DNA of 64,000 nucleotides. Source: Gemmatimonadota bacterium. GTDB taxonomy: Bacteria; JAAXHH01. Position numbers and translations under genes: made by a program. How positions within the stretch are numbered: the first letter of the stretch is position 1; each line of letters begins with the position of its first letter. Shown piece by piece: positions 10,201 to 18,284 of this stretch. Where the stretch lies: NCBI GenBank assembly GCA_009837395.1, contig VXTP01000037.1, positions 1 to 64,000 of the forward strand, given 5' to 3'. The notes below the pieces were generated by a model. It ran no database searches. It was given only the letters and a program-made list of their open reading frames with translations, and had not been told where the DNA came from.

Positions 10201-10916
10201 GCCAGGCCGCCGGGTCCATCGGGTCCGCCGGAGCCGCGAGGTCCGCCTCAGCCGCGACGGCCTTCTTCGACGTGGACGGCACCATCGTGGACGCGACGAT
10301 CGTACACTACTACGCTTTTTACCGGACCTGGGGGTATTCCGCCCCGCGGCGTCTCCTCTGGACCATCGGATTCCTGCCAAAAGTCCTCTACTACATCGTA
10401 CTGGACAAGATCAGCAGGAGCCGTTTCATCCAGTCTTTCTACCGGCAGTACCGGGGTTTCGGTCGAGGGGAATGCGTATCGAGGAGCGAGCAGCTTTTCG
10501 AGAAAGTCGTGCGTCCACGCATGTACGTCGGGGCCGTCGATCGCATACGGGCGCACCAGCAGCGGGGCGAGCGCGTGGTCCTGGTCACCGGGTCTCTGGA
10601 TTTTGTCATGGAGCCGCTGGCGGAATACACCAAGGCGGACGACCTCATCGCCCTGTCCATGAAGGAAGAGGACGGCCGGCTGACCGGCGAGACGGAAGGG
10701 CCGCCCATCGGTGACGAGGCGAAGGCCCGAATCGTCCGGGATTACGCCGAACGCCGCGGTATCGACCTGGCCCGGTGCTATGCCTATGCCGACAGCAGTT
10801 CGGACGAGCCCATGTTGCGCGTGGTAGGGCACGCCGTCGCCGTGAACCCCGGCGGGAAGCTGAAGAAGGCCGCGGAAGCCGGCGGATGGGAAGTCGTGCA
10901 CTGGACCCATGTATGA
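7239..10916 (+). CDS. Three-part fusion: fatty acyl-CoA reductase / acyl-AMP-ligase-like / HAD-IB hydrolase
   Basis: 1225 aa. Residues 1-545 look like an alcohol-forming fatty acyl-CoA reductase: 'TGATGFLAK' near 16, 'VHVSTAYVNG', Tyr and Lys in 'SYTLTKAMGE' near 274, and a FAR C-terminal segment with 'FNGDVSRIHW' and 'GLKRHVLK'. Residues ~560-1000 resemble the large domain of acyl-CoA synthetases, with 'YGLTEAAP' and 'GGWLHTGDIGRIDRDGYLYI'. However, the ATP P-loop (normally TSGTTGxPKG) reads TRGMAAESHG near 750, and the C-terminal lid with the catalytic Lys is missing. An Ala/Gly/Ser linker leads into a HAD-IB domain (~1005-1220) with 'DVDGTIVD', 'VTGSLDF' and 'YADSSSDEPML'. The reductase and HAD parts look active; the ligase part looks degenerate. 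Coupled by overlap to genes on both sides. Likely role in fatty alcohol or lipid formation (inference). Confidence 0.85.
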   Translation: MSEIVTYLRGKTLLITGATGFLAKAVVEKILRCAPEVGRIYLVVRARRRKDGTTLTARERVEEEILQSAAFARLRETHGDRFADIMGAKVHAVEGDLTLDHLGLEPDLYRRLAAEVDVVLTCAASVTFDEEIDAALQLNTLGARRMLEFANSCGDATLVHVSTAYVNGQTKGRIPEAPPRPDWSMAQEMGRSDASFDLERETRDILARADEIHDESRSPEQQDRFRKMALQQNPSPTQRWLDAQMETFRKRWLKERLIEEGMRRGQQLGWHDSYTLTKAMGEQLIVKHRGDLPTAIIRPSIVESALVEPEPGWIEGLKVADPLIDAVSKGRLPDFPGQKDMIVDIIPVDIVANTTLAAMARTAREGGIGVYHVSTGDRNPVLFHQAFEHSYEYFRKNPRLNRNNEPIPIKRWTYPTLGQFRRRYNLRYVYPLNAALWTLNRFTRITLLNNLKRRIAVMQSAISRMLYYAAIYSPYTSLECTFETDRTVKLHESLDPEDRLLFNGDVSRIHWKTYFQEIHIPGLKRHVLKTDEPKPAVTEEEEVAERSGFAQAGEDALPHLDTLTDILAKSADMYGDKTALQMQRDNGWIRYSYKDVFALAGHIGWQWRSSGLHPGDRVLLFSENMPEWGIACFAGMVAGAVLVPVDRRSTPQEVWRIARFTESRAILCTESGHALLTASAEPGDVEKPGNAAKPGGAPSQPGGDVMFWNIENHGLPFDAPQRSASPVTLNEEPPPWAPVEPDTPAAIMFTRGMAAESHGVVLTHRNFVSNLLSLAEILRAYRTDHFLSLLPMSQALEFTGGFLMPFYAGATITYTTSVRPRSLVGLMDETGVNCLIAAPRLFGLLHGSLRQTAEKNGDGVVSRMRLLVSGGGTLESDLYHAYREIGLTIHEGYGLTEAAPVVTVNPMDRSKPSSVGVALPAVDVEIQAPDTEGNGEIIVRGNNVMQGYYRNPTATENRLRGGWLHTGDIGRIDRDGYLYIADRIERLGQAAGSIGSAGAARSASAATAFFDVDGTIVDATIVHYYAFYRTWGYSAPRRLLWTIGFLPKVLYYIVLDKISRSRFIQSFYRQYRGFGRGECVSRSEQLFEKVVRPRMYVGAVDRIRAHQQRGERVVLVTGSLDFVMEPLAEYTKADDLIALSMKEEDGRLTGETEGPPIGDEAKARIVRDYAERRGIDLARCYAYADSSSDEPMLRVVGHAVAVNPGGKLKKAAEAGGWEVVHWTHV

Positions 10917-12148
10917 AAGCCGTACAGTACATCAAGAGCGTACCCCGGTACCTGTTCGTACGCACCCTCGGCCATCGCCGCCCCGGCACGGCCACCGGCG
11001 CGCTGTCGTGCATCCGCATGGCGGACGTCGATCCCCCCGCGCTTCCGACGCCTGAATGGATTCGTATCCGGCCGCGGTTGAGCGGGATCTGCGGATCGGA
11101 CCTTTCCACCGTACGGGCGAAGGGCAGTCCCTATTTCTCGCCCATGATCTCCGCGCCTTTCGTCCTGGGCCACGAAGTGGTGGGCGAGGTGGAGGAGACC
11201 GGTGCAGGTCCCGGGGACGTATCCCGGGGAGACCGGGTGGTGATCGAACCCGGCCTCTGCTGCGCGGTCCGGGGCATCCACCCTCCGTGCCCGTCGTGCG
11301 CAGCAGGCGATTTCGGACTGTGCGAGATGGTCATGCACGGAGACATTTCCCCGGGAATACAGACCGGGTACTGCAGGGACACGGGCGGTGGATGGAGTAC
11401 GTCCCTGGTGGCCCACCCCTTCCAGGTCCACCGGGTGCCCGATCGCCTTTCCGACGAGGAAGCGGTCCTGGTCGAACCCTTCAGTTGCTGCCTGCACGCC
11501 GTGCTTAAGTCCTTCCCCGGTGACGACGAGACCATCCTGGTGATCGGCTGCGGCGCCGTAGGACTACTCACCATCGCGGCCATACGAGCCCTGGGAGGGA
11601 AGTGCCGCATCCTCGCCGCCGCGCGGTATCCCCATCAGCAGGCCCTGGCGGCCGCCCTCGGCGCCGACCGCGTCATCGGCCGGAGCGAAGACCTCTACGA
11701 TACGGTCAGCAAAGTGACAGGGGCGGAGATCCACCGGCCCGAGATCGGGCGGCCCGTATTCATCGGCGGCGTGCACCGGACCTTCGACTGCGTCGGATCG
11801 TCGCGCACCATCGACGACGCGCTGCGGCTGACCGGTTCCGGCGGCGTCGTTACCGTCGTGGGCATGCCGGGCATTCCTTCCGGGATCGACTGGACGGCGG
11901 TGTGGTACAAGGAATTGAAGGTGCAGGGAGCCTACGCCTACGGGACGGAGGAGCGCGAAGGCCGGTCCGTCCGGACCTTCGACCTGGCCATGGATCTGAT
12001 CGAGTCGGGGAAGGTCGGCCTGAAGCCTCTCGTGACGGACCTCTTCCCCCTGAAGGAATACCGGAAGGCCATCGGACGGGCCCTGGAAGCCGGCCGGCAT
12101 GGCGCCGTCAAGGTGGCTTTCGACCTGAGAAACGAACCGGGGCCGTAA
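10913..12148 (+). CDS. Zinc-dependent alcohol dehydrogenase (MDR family)
   Basis: 411 aa. The ATG at 10913 overlaps the previous stop (ATGA); an upstream in-frame ATG at 10775 would lie deep inside the preceding gene. Medium-chain dehydrogenase hallmarks: 'SGICGSDLST' with the catalytic zinc Cys, 'LGHEVVGEVEE' with His and Glu, a structural-zinc-type Cys cluster 'CPSCAAGDFGLC', and the Rossmann loop 'VIGCGAVGLL'. An unusually long N-terminal lead precedes the GroES-like domain. Coupling to the acyl reductase suggests it handles the aldehyde or alcohol produced there, but sugar or polyol substrates remain possible. Confidence 0.85.
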   Translation: MKAVQYIKSVPRYLFVRTLGHRRPGTATGALSCIRMADVDPPALPTPEWIRIRPRLSGICGSDLSTVRAKGSPYFSPMISAPFVLGHEVVGEVEETGAGPGDVSRGDRVVIEPGLCCAVRGIHPPCPSCAAGDFGLCEMVMHGDISPGIQTGYCRDTGGGWSTSLVAHPFQVHRVPDRLSDEEAVLVEPFSCCLHAVLKSFPGDDETILVIGCGAVGLLTIAAIRALGGKCRILAAARYPHQQALAAALGADRVIGRSEDLYDTVSKVTGAEIHRPEIGRPVFIGGVHRTFDCVGSSRTIDDALRLTGSGGVVTVVGMPGIPSGIDWTAVWYKELKVQGAYAYGTEEREGRSVRTFDLAMDLIESGKVGLKPLVTDLFPLKEYRKAIGRALEAGRHGAVKVAFDLRNEPGP

Positions 12149-12200
12149 GTCCGATGGGGGCCGTAAGTCCGATGGAGGCCGTAAGTTCGAAGGAGGCCCC
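12143..12200 (+). repeat. Three-copy 18-20-nt tandem repeat
   Basis: Three copies of a unit like GGCCGTAAGTCCGATGGG begin over the last codons of the alcohol dehydrogenase and extend into the spacer. They differ by one or two bases and small length changes. Confidence 0.7.
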
Positions 12201-12241
12201 GCCGAGGTTTCATCGGTAACCGCACGAATCGGAGCACACTC

Positions 12242-13897
12242 GTGCCCTACCTGAAGTTGTTGCACGCAAAAGACCCGCAAGTCCATGTCCTGTCGCGGGA
12301 TGTCACTACCCTGGGCCGTTCCGGCCAGGCCGACATCGCCATAGGCGGCGACCGGGGCGTTTCGAAGCTTCATGCGCGTATCGAAACGGAGGCGTCGGGC
12401 TTCGTGATCGCGGACCTGGGCAGCCGGAACGGGACCTATGTCAACGATCATCCGATCAGCGGCAAGCCCGCCCCGCTGCTACCGGGTGACCGCATCCGGC
12501 TCGGAAGATCGGTTTTCGTCTTCGAGGAGGGAGAACCCGAAGGAACGGTACCGGAAAAGCGCGCCGATGATCTGCAGGCGCCGGCCTCCCTCTTCCGGGC
12601 GGACCAGTTGCCGTACACGATGGCGGGCGGCACACCCGCCGTGAGGCCCGAGGATACCGACGGACGGCTGCTGAAACTCACGGAACTGAGCAAGGAGGTC
12701 ATGACGGCCCGTAGCGAGGCCGAATTGGGCGCACTCGTGACCCGGAGCCTGCTGGAATGGATGGAGGCGGACTGCTGCGCGATCGTCCATCCCATGGAAA
12801 CAGGGGAAGGATACGACTTCGAAATCCAGACGCTGGCCTCCCGGCCCGGATTCGAAGACCGGTCGATTTCGATCAGCACGACGGCGGTGAAACAGGCCCT
12901 GGAAAACCGGATGGCCTCGATCACCTCGAACGCCCTGGGGGACGAGCGGTTCAGGGACCGGCAGAGCGTAATCGTCCGCCGGCTGGTGTCCATCCTGTGC
13001 GTGCCCCTCTGGCATGAAGACCGGGTGTTCGGCCTGCTATACCTGGATTCCGCGGATCCGGCCGTGGAGTTCACCGTGGACCACCTCGGCCTGTCCAGCG
13101 CGGTGGCCAACCTGACCGCCATCAAGACCGACAACCTGCGCCTCTTCGACGCCGCGGTGGCCAAAAGCGCGCTGGACAAGGAACTGGCCCTGGCCGGCGA
13201 GATCCAGGCCGGGCTGCTGCCGGGGGAAAGCTATGCCTTCAACACGCTGGCCTGCGCGGGCGCCCATGTGTCCTGCGAGGAGATCGGCGGGGACTACTAC
13301 GACTTCATTCCTTATGGAGAGGACGTCCTGACGGTGACGATCGCCGACGTCACCGGACACGGCCCGTCCAGCGCGCTGCTCATGGTCGCCTGCAAGACCA
13401 TGCTGACCACCCTCATCGACATCGGCGTACCGCTGGTGGAACGCGTCGGCAGGCTGAACGAGTACATACTCCATCACTCCTCGGTGAGCCAGTTCATTAC
13501 CTTCTTCCACGCCGATATCGATACACGGGCGAATACCCTGCGGTACTGCAACGCCGGGCACAATCCGCCCATGCTCCTTTCGCAGGATGGACCGGTTCAG
13601 AAGCTGCATTCAGTCGCGCCGCCGCTGGGGATCGCCGACGTTGCCTTTGAGTTGGAATCTGTACGGTTCGAACCCGGGACCAGGCTGGTCATGTATACCG
13701 ACGGTGTCACCGAAGCGGCCAACGCCGACGGCGAACTGTACGAAGAAAAAAGACTCGAATCCCTGCTGACGAAGCACAGGGGCCAGGATGCGGGCGCATT
13801 GAAGGACACCGTCATGGCGGCGGTATTCGGGTTTTCAGCGGGATCCCGGCAATGTGACGACGTCACCCTGGCCGTGGTGGAACATACCGGCGCGTAA
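12242..13897 (+). CDS. FHA-GAF-PP2C (SpoIIE/RsbU-type) serine phosphatase
   Basis: 551 aa from a GTG start with GGAG upstream. Residues ~1-95 form an FHA domain ('TTLGRSGQADIAI', 'VSKLHARIE', 'DLGSRNGTYVND'), which binds phosphothreonine. Residues ~140-300 resemble a GAF sensor domain ('ILCVPLWHEDRVFGLLYLD'). Residues ~315-548 are a PP2C-type phosphatase of the SpoIIE/RsbU class, with 'EEIGGDYYDF', 'IADVTGHGPSSALLM', 'NAGHNPPML' and 'YTDGVTEAAN' supplying the metal-binding aspartates. Such proteins act in partner-switching or Ser/Thr kinase signalling. No anti-sigma or STAS partner is nearby. Confidence 0.9.
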   Translation: MPYLKLLHAKDPQVHVLSRDVTTLGRSGQADIAIGGDRGVSKLHARIETEASGFVIADLGSRNGTYVNDHPISGKPAPLLPGDRIRLGRSVFVFEEGEPEGTVPEKRADDLQAPASLFRADQLPYTMAGGTPAVRPEDTDGRLLKLTELSKEVMTARSEAELGALVTRSLLEWMEADCCAIVHPMETGEGYDFEIQTLASRPGFEDRSISISTTAVKQALENRMASITSNALGDERFRDRQSVIVRRLVSILCVPLWHEDRVFGLLYLDSADPAVEFTVDHLGLSSAVANLTAIKTDNLRLFDAAVAKSALDKELALAGEIQAGLLPGESYAFNTLACAGAHVSCEEIGGDYYDFIPYGEDVLTVTIADVTGHGPSSALLMVACKTMLTTLIDIGVPLVERVGRLNEYILHHSSVSQFITFFHADIDTRANTLRYCNAGHNPPMLLSQDGPVQKLHSVAPPLGIADVAFELESVRFEPGTRLVMYTDGVTEAANADGELYEEKRLESLLTKHRGQDAGALKDTVMAAVFGFSAGSRQCDDVTLAVVEHTGA

Positions 13898-13945
13898 TCC
13901 CGGCGCGGAACCCCAGTGCGTAATACCGGCGCGGAACCCCAGCGA
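13892..13945 (+). repeat. Two-copy ~28-nt direct repeat after the phosphatase gene
   Basis: Two near-identical copies of a unit like GCGTAATACCGGCGCGGAAC, extended by CCCAG, start at the stop codon of the phosphatase gene and fill the convergent spacer. Confidence 0.7.
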
Positions 13946-13973
13946 ACAATACCCGTGCGTCCCCGTGAGCCCG

Positions 13974-15026
13974 TCAGATCCAGCCGTGATCGATGTTCAC
14001 CGGCGTGCCGGACTGCTGGTGAGTCCACTGTCCCCCGCTGGCCAGCGGCACTTCTCGGCCTGAAATGGAAGACTGCTCCGCGGCGAACAGGATCTCCATG
14101 ACGTGGCGGCCCCATTCGCCCGGGGTGGGCGGCTCGATATCCATGCGGATCGCCTCGACGAACCCCTTCCATTCGTTGTACATGGGATTAGGCGGGTCGT
14201 CGAAGGGCACGTCTTCCCACCGGTTGTCCTTGCCCACCCTGACGTATTTCTCGCCGGACTCGCTGAAGCGAAGCGAACCGTTGGCGCAGATCACCTGGCA
14301 CTCGTGATTGGGGCCGCCGTCGGCGTACCCGACGGCCACCGCCACGCCCGACGTGCCGTTCTTGTAGCGGATGAAGGCCGTGGCTGAATCGTCCGCTGCC
14401 TGGTAGTGCGCCCGGTTGCCGATGGTGGCGGAAACCGAGACCGCTTGCGAGCCCATGACCCAGGAGAGCCGGTCCACCACGTGGACCCCGTTGGTCATCC
14501 ACATGCCTCCGCCGTGGAACCGGCTGCGGTACTGGGGCCTGCGGCTGCCGTACCCCCAGTTCTTGGACATGTAGCACACCCCCGTGATGGCCGGTCCCAG
14601 GACGCCGGAATCGAGGATCTCCTTGGCCTTGACGCTGGTGCCGTAGAAGTGCTGCGTCAGGCCCACCATGAGCTTGACGCCGTTGGCCGCGGCGGCGGCG
14701 ATCATGTCGTCGCACTGGTCCAGGCTGATCGCCATGGGCTTCTCCACCAGGACGTGCTTGCCCGCGGTGCAGGCGTCCACAGTCAGCCGGTGGTGCAACT
14801 GGTGGCCGAGGACGATGGCAACCGCTTCGACCTCGTCGTCCTCAAGTAGTTCCGAGTGGGTGGCATACCCCCTGGGGATGTCGTAGTTGTCCATGTATTC
14901 GCAGCGCTTTTCCTCGAGCAGATCGGCGACCGCCACGATCTCCACGCCGTCCAGGTTCGCTATGGCCTCGCAGTGGGGTCGGGCAATGCCGCCCAAACCG
15001 ATGATGCCGACGCGCAAGTTAGACAA
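13974..15026 (-). CDS. Gfo/Idh/MocA family oxidoreductase
   Basis: 350 aa with AGGAGC upstream of the ATG. The N-terminal Rossmann domain shows 'VGIIGLGGIARPH' and the 'HVLVEKPMA' motif that carries the conserved Lys. The C-terminal alpha/beta domain contains 'HGGGMWMTNGVHVVDRLSW', including the usual acid-base His region. Such enzymes oxidise or epimerise sugars and inositols with NAD(P). It is monocistronic here, convergent with the phosphatase gene. Substrate unknown. Confidence 0.9.
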   Translation of the reverse strand: MSNLRVGIIGLGGIARPHCEAIANLDGVEIVAVADLLEEKRCEYMDNYDIPRGYATHSELLEDDEVEAVAIVLGHQLHHRLTVDACTAGKHVLVEKPMAISLDQCDDMIAAAAANGVKLMVGLTQHFYGTSVKAKEILDSGVLGPAITGVCYMSKNWGYGSRRPQYRSRFHGGGMWMTNGVHVVDRLSWVMGSQAVSVSATIGNRAHYQAADDSATAFIRYKNGTSGVAVAVGYADGGPNHECQVICANGSLRFSESGEKYVRVGKDNRWEDVPFDDPPNPMYNEWKGFVEAIRMDIEPPTPGEWGRHVMEILFAAEQSSISGREVPLASGGQWTHQQSGTPVNIDHGWI

Positions 15027-15215
15027 GGGTGAGGCTCCTTTAGTATGTTTGTGTCAGCGTGGGACTCGTTGATGTAACCTCATTGCGGAAGTTCGACGTG
15101 ACCAGGATCAGCCGCTGGTCATTACCCACGTTCAGCATCTAGTGGTCGAAATTTTCAACCCCGAAGATTGCACGCCGGTTCGGTACAGCATGCTCATCGT
15201 TAAACCACCTGGCGG

Positions 15216-15578
15216 TCAGTTGTCATTCTTGACAGGCCCCAATTCGGTTATCAGTGCCTGTACAATCCGCCTCAGTTCTGGCAGGTTGTTATTGGCGTAG
15301 GTCCATACTCGTTCCGGCATCACCCTATCGTAACCATGGCTCAAGAGGTTGCGAAAATCAACAATGCGACGCAGTTGGGGTATCCGTTGCGACAAATCGG
15401 GATCAATGTCATGTAATCGATTCAGCGCTTCCTCAATGATTTCGAACTTGCGTTCGACTGCGGCCTGCTTTTCGTTGGTGCCAATGTAGGCAATTCGGTC
15501 AACCCCATCGAGATAACGCTCGATATCAGCGGCCGCGTTTTCGACGTCAGCAAGTAGTACGCGGGCGTCATAGTACAT
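15216..15578 (-). CDS. hepT: HepT-like HEPN ribonuclease toxin
   Basis: 120 aa, typical length for DUF86/HepT. The catalytic RX4HXY motif is intact as R76-N-L-L-S-H81-G-Y83. HepT cleaves RNA (tRNA in characterised examples) and is neutralised when MntA adds AMP residues to the Tyr of this motif. The start codon overlaps the end of the upstream mntA-like gene by 11 nt, as expected for a coupled toxin-antitoxin pair. Local base composition is less GC-rich than neighbouring genes, hinting at transfer. A spacer of ~190 bases to the next gene holds nothing I recognise. Confidence 0.88.
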   Translation of the reverse strand: MYYDARVLLADVENAAADIERYLDGVDRIAYIGTNEKQAAVERKFEIIEEALNRLHDIDPDLSQRIPQLRRIVDFRNLLSHGYDRVMPERVWTYANNNLPELRRIVQALITELGPVKNDN

Positions 15579-15879
15579 ATATCAACTCTCGGGACTTATC
15601 GATTGCCTCCTGAAGATACGGATTGCGAATGGTGCCGGACTCTATCAGATCCACAGGACGTTCAAGCGAACGACACAGGGCATCTCTGAAGTCGAAATAC
15701 TGATCCAGCGAGGCAGGATCGCCTCGACGAGTGAATTCCACCACGAAATCCGCGTCGCTGGTCTCCGGGTCAAAATCCGTACCTCTTGCCGCGGAACCGA
15801 AGACTTCAAGCCGTTCCACTTCGAATTGGCGGCATATTTCGGCGATTTCTTCGTGTTTGTCAGCAATAGCAGCGTGCAT
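15568..15879 (-). CDS. mntA: MntA-like nucleotidyltransferase antitoxin
   Basis: 103 aa. The ATG at 15879 is preferred because GGGAG lies about 7 nt upstream; a longer open frame up to 16305 has no family features. Minimal nucleotidyltransferase motif present: GSAARG (28-33) followed by S41-D-A-D44, giving the two metal-binding aspartates. In known pairs MntA transfers AMP from ATP to the HepT active-site Tyr. Here the antitoxin gene comes first and overlaps the toxin start, which would secure antitoxin synthesis. Confidence 0.88.
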   Translation of the reverse strand: MHAAIADKHEEIAEICRQFEVERLEVFGSAARGTDFDPETSDADFVVEFTRRGDPASLDQYFDFRDALCRSLERPVDLIESGTIRNPYLQEAIDKSRELIYVL

Positions 15880-16376
15880 GACCCATCTCCCGATCGCATA
15901 AATGTATTGACTGCGCCTAATTCGCCTGAGCTGCCGTCGGCGACCTTGAGTTTCATCGTTATCCTCATGTCCCGATTTCGGCAACCACTTACGCCCAAAC
16001 TCAGGGGGATTATAGTACAACGGTAATTTGTCGTCTCTCAGTTGACAACTGTAATTCGCGGTCGACTGTATCATGACTTCAATATCGGACAGCAAATCAA
16101 CGGGTATATCTGACACTACACCAGGAAAGTAGTCCATACTCTGAAAACGAGTACAGGTCGATCCCATAGCGGTATTGTTTGAAGTCCTGACATCCTGAGA
16201 TGATCGAATGCAATTTCCGTCGTTCTCTGCAGGCCAGCTATGACAGGTTGACAACCGGGAAAGAAAATGCCAAACTCCTTTCAATACAAGCAAACAGCCC
16301 AACATTCATCGGTTCTCATGATCCAGTCGCATCTATCCCCGTGACCTCAAGATGCGGAGATTCCCGGGAGCACTCC

Positions 16377-18176
16377 ATGTACCGTAAACGGAAACACGGA
16401 CGTATTCGCAGGCTGGTCCTTAGCCTGATCCTTGCGACCACGGCCCTCTGCCTGCTTGCTTCTTCGAAAGCCTCCGCCCAGTACACGCCGGTGGGCCCCG
16501 ACGACGTGGTCGATCTATCGCCGGTCATATCCGGCCGCCATTACCAGTACTGGCCGGGCGGACAGATCCATCACCAGCCCCTCGTCGTGCCCTACATTGT
16601 CCACGGAGACCGGCCCTGGGCGTCGGATCTGATTATCCTGGACGAAAACACGGCGACGCAGACGGACACGCCAGCCCACATGATGCCGCCCCAGCACAGC
16701 GGGCTGCCGAACGCCCATTACTGGGGTGATCTTACGGTGGAAAAAGTCCCGGCCTGGCAGCTGGTGGGCGAGGTATACAAGATCGACGGCCGGTCCATGC
16801 TGGACCAGGCCCCGCCGGGCGTGAGTCCCCTGTTCACCATAGATGTGGTAAAGGCCGCCGAAGCAGCGCACAGGCCCATGGGACCGGGCGACGCCGTCCT
16901 TTACTGGAGCGGGTACGACGACCGCCACGACCGGCCCGTACCGGACGACCGCCGCCTGATCGTGGAACCCGTCGCGGGGACAGCGCCTGGATGGCCCGCG
17001 CCGGACTACGACGCGGCAGAATATGTGGGCAGCCGGGGGGTCTGGCTCATGGGCATCGACAGTCCGAGCATGGGTGGACTGGGTCCGCCCCGCTACATCG
17101 CGTCGGGCCCCGAGGGCATGTACGTAAATCCCCTCGCCCTGGAGAGCCATCTCGGCCATTTCAAGCACGGTGCCGTGCACACGGAGGGACTGATCAACCT
17201 GGACAGGACGCCCAACGGATCCCTGTACATCGCCCTGCCGGTCAAGCACGAGAACTCACCCACGGTGGAAACGCGGGCGGTGGCCATAACCAATCCGGAC
17301 CTGGCTGCCCGTCTGCTTGAGGCCGTAAAGTCGAAACGGGTGGTCGACCTCTCCGTAACGCTGTCCATGGACCGCCCCGTCTGGTGGCCGGGCCGCGGCG
17401 TGGGCCGTCACGTCTTTCCCTATTCGAGGGTGCAGCCGGTGAACTACTTCGACGGTCCCTTCGGGCCCTACTGGGTCAATACCCATATCATGGACGCCCA
17501 TACCGGGACCCACGTGGATCCGCCCGCGCATTACGGCCCTCCGCCCGGATTCGACACGGACAGGTATGACGAAACGGTCCGCGCCGCGCTGAGGGAATTC
17601 GAGGCCGAGCACGGTCCGCTGAAGCGCACGGAGATGACGACGGAAAAAGTCCCGTTGCACCACTTCATGGGGCCCGCCCGGGTCGTCAACGTGCAGCACC
17701 GCGTGGGGACGACCTCGCGGGATGACTGGCCGGCCTCACCGACCATCACGCCGGACGATGTCAGGAGACACGAGGAACTGTACGGGGAGATCGAGGACGG
17801 CGAGGTCGTGCTCTTCCATACGGGACATACGGACACCCACTTCCGCCGCTTCATCCGGGTTGTGGTGGAACAGACTGTCAAAGCGCCCCTGGACGGACAG
17901 TCCGAGGGATGGCCGGCTCCAGGTGCGGAAGTTATCGCCTATCTGGCCGGAAAAGGCGTGAAGCACGTGGGCATCGATACGCCCGACATGGGATCGGTGG
18001 ACCCGGTGGAATCCATGAAGACGCACTGGACGGCGGTGAACCACGACATGATCTTCACGGAGTATCTGGTTGGCGTGGGGCAGCTTCCGCCGAAAGGCGC
18101 TTTCTTCATCTTCCTGTGCCCCCACATCGAAAACAACCACGGCGGACCGGGAAGGGCCATCGCCATACTCCCGTAA
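16377..18176 (+). CDS. Exported tandem cyclase-family protein (kynurenine formamidase-like)
   Basis: 599 aa. The ATG at 16377 has GGGAG 6 nt upstream and gives a clean Sec signal peptide: basic start, hydrophobic 'RLVLSLILATTALCLLA', and cleavage after 'SKASA'. Two cyclase-like domains follow in tandem. The second carries the intact metal motif HTGTHVDPPAH near residue 374. The first has the equivalent block N91-TATQTDTPA-H101, where two of the metal-binding His are Asn and Gln. Both halves keep 'GWPAP' and 'GIDSP'/'GIDTP' signatures. The family hydrolyses amide or lactone-like bonds (formylkynurenine in the best-known case). A periplasmic location is expected; substrate unknown. Confidence 0.82.
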   Translation: MYRKRKHGRIRRLVLSLILATTALCLLASSKASAQYTPVGPDDVVDLSPVISGRHYQYWPGGQIHHQPLVVPYIVHGDRPWASDLIILDENTATQTDTPAHMMPPQHSGLPNAHYWGDLTVEKVPAWQLVGEVYKIDGRSMLDQAPPGVSPLFTIDVVKAAEAAHRPMGPGDAVLYWSGYDDRHDRPVPDDRRLIVEPVAGTAPGWPAPDYDAAEYVGSRGVWLMGIDSPSMGGLGPPRYIASGPEGMYVNPLALESHLGHFKHGAVHTEGLINLDRTPNGSLYIALPVKHENSPTVETRAVAITNPDLAARLLEAVKSKRVVDLSVTLSMDRPVWWPGRGVGRHVFPYSRVQPVNYFDGPFGPYWVNTHIMDAHTGTHVDPPAHYGPPPGFDTDRYDETVRAALREFEAEHGPLKRTEMTTEKVPLHHFMGPARVVNVQHRVGTTSRDDWPASPTITPDDVRRHEELYGEIEDGEVVLFHTGHTDTHFRRFIRVVVEQTVKAPLDGQSEGWPAPGAEVIAYLAGKGVKHVGIDTPDMGSVDPVESMKTHWTAVNHDMIFTEYLVGVGQLPPKGAFFIFLCPHIENNHGGPGRAIAILP

Positions 18177-18284
18177 GGCGGCGTCACGATCGCCTCCGGC
18201 CCGCGGCCTGTCTGGTCCGCCGGACCGTGTCAACCGCGCCCGCCTTCGGTCCAACGCCGTACGGACAGCCCACCGCGCGGCAAT

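Noticed and set aside
15880-16305. N-terminal extension of the MntA-like frame
   Set aside because: It has no family features, and a good Shine-Dalgarno marks the start at 15879.
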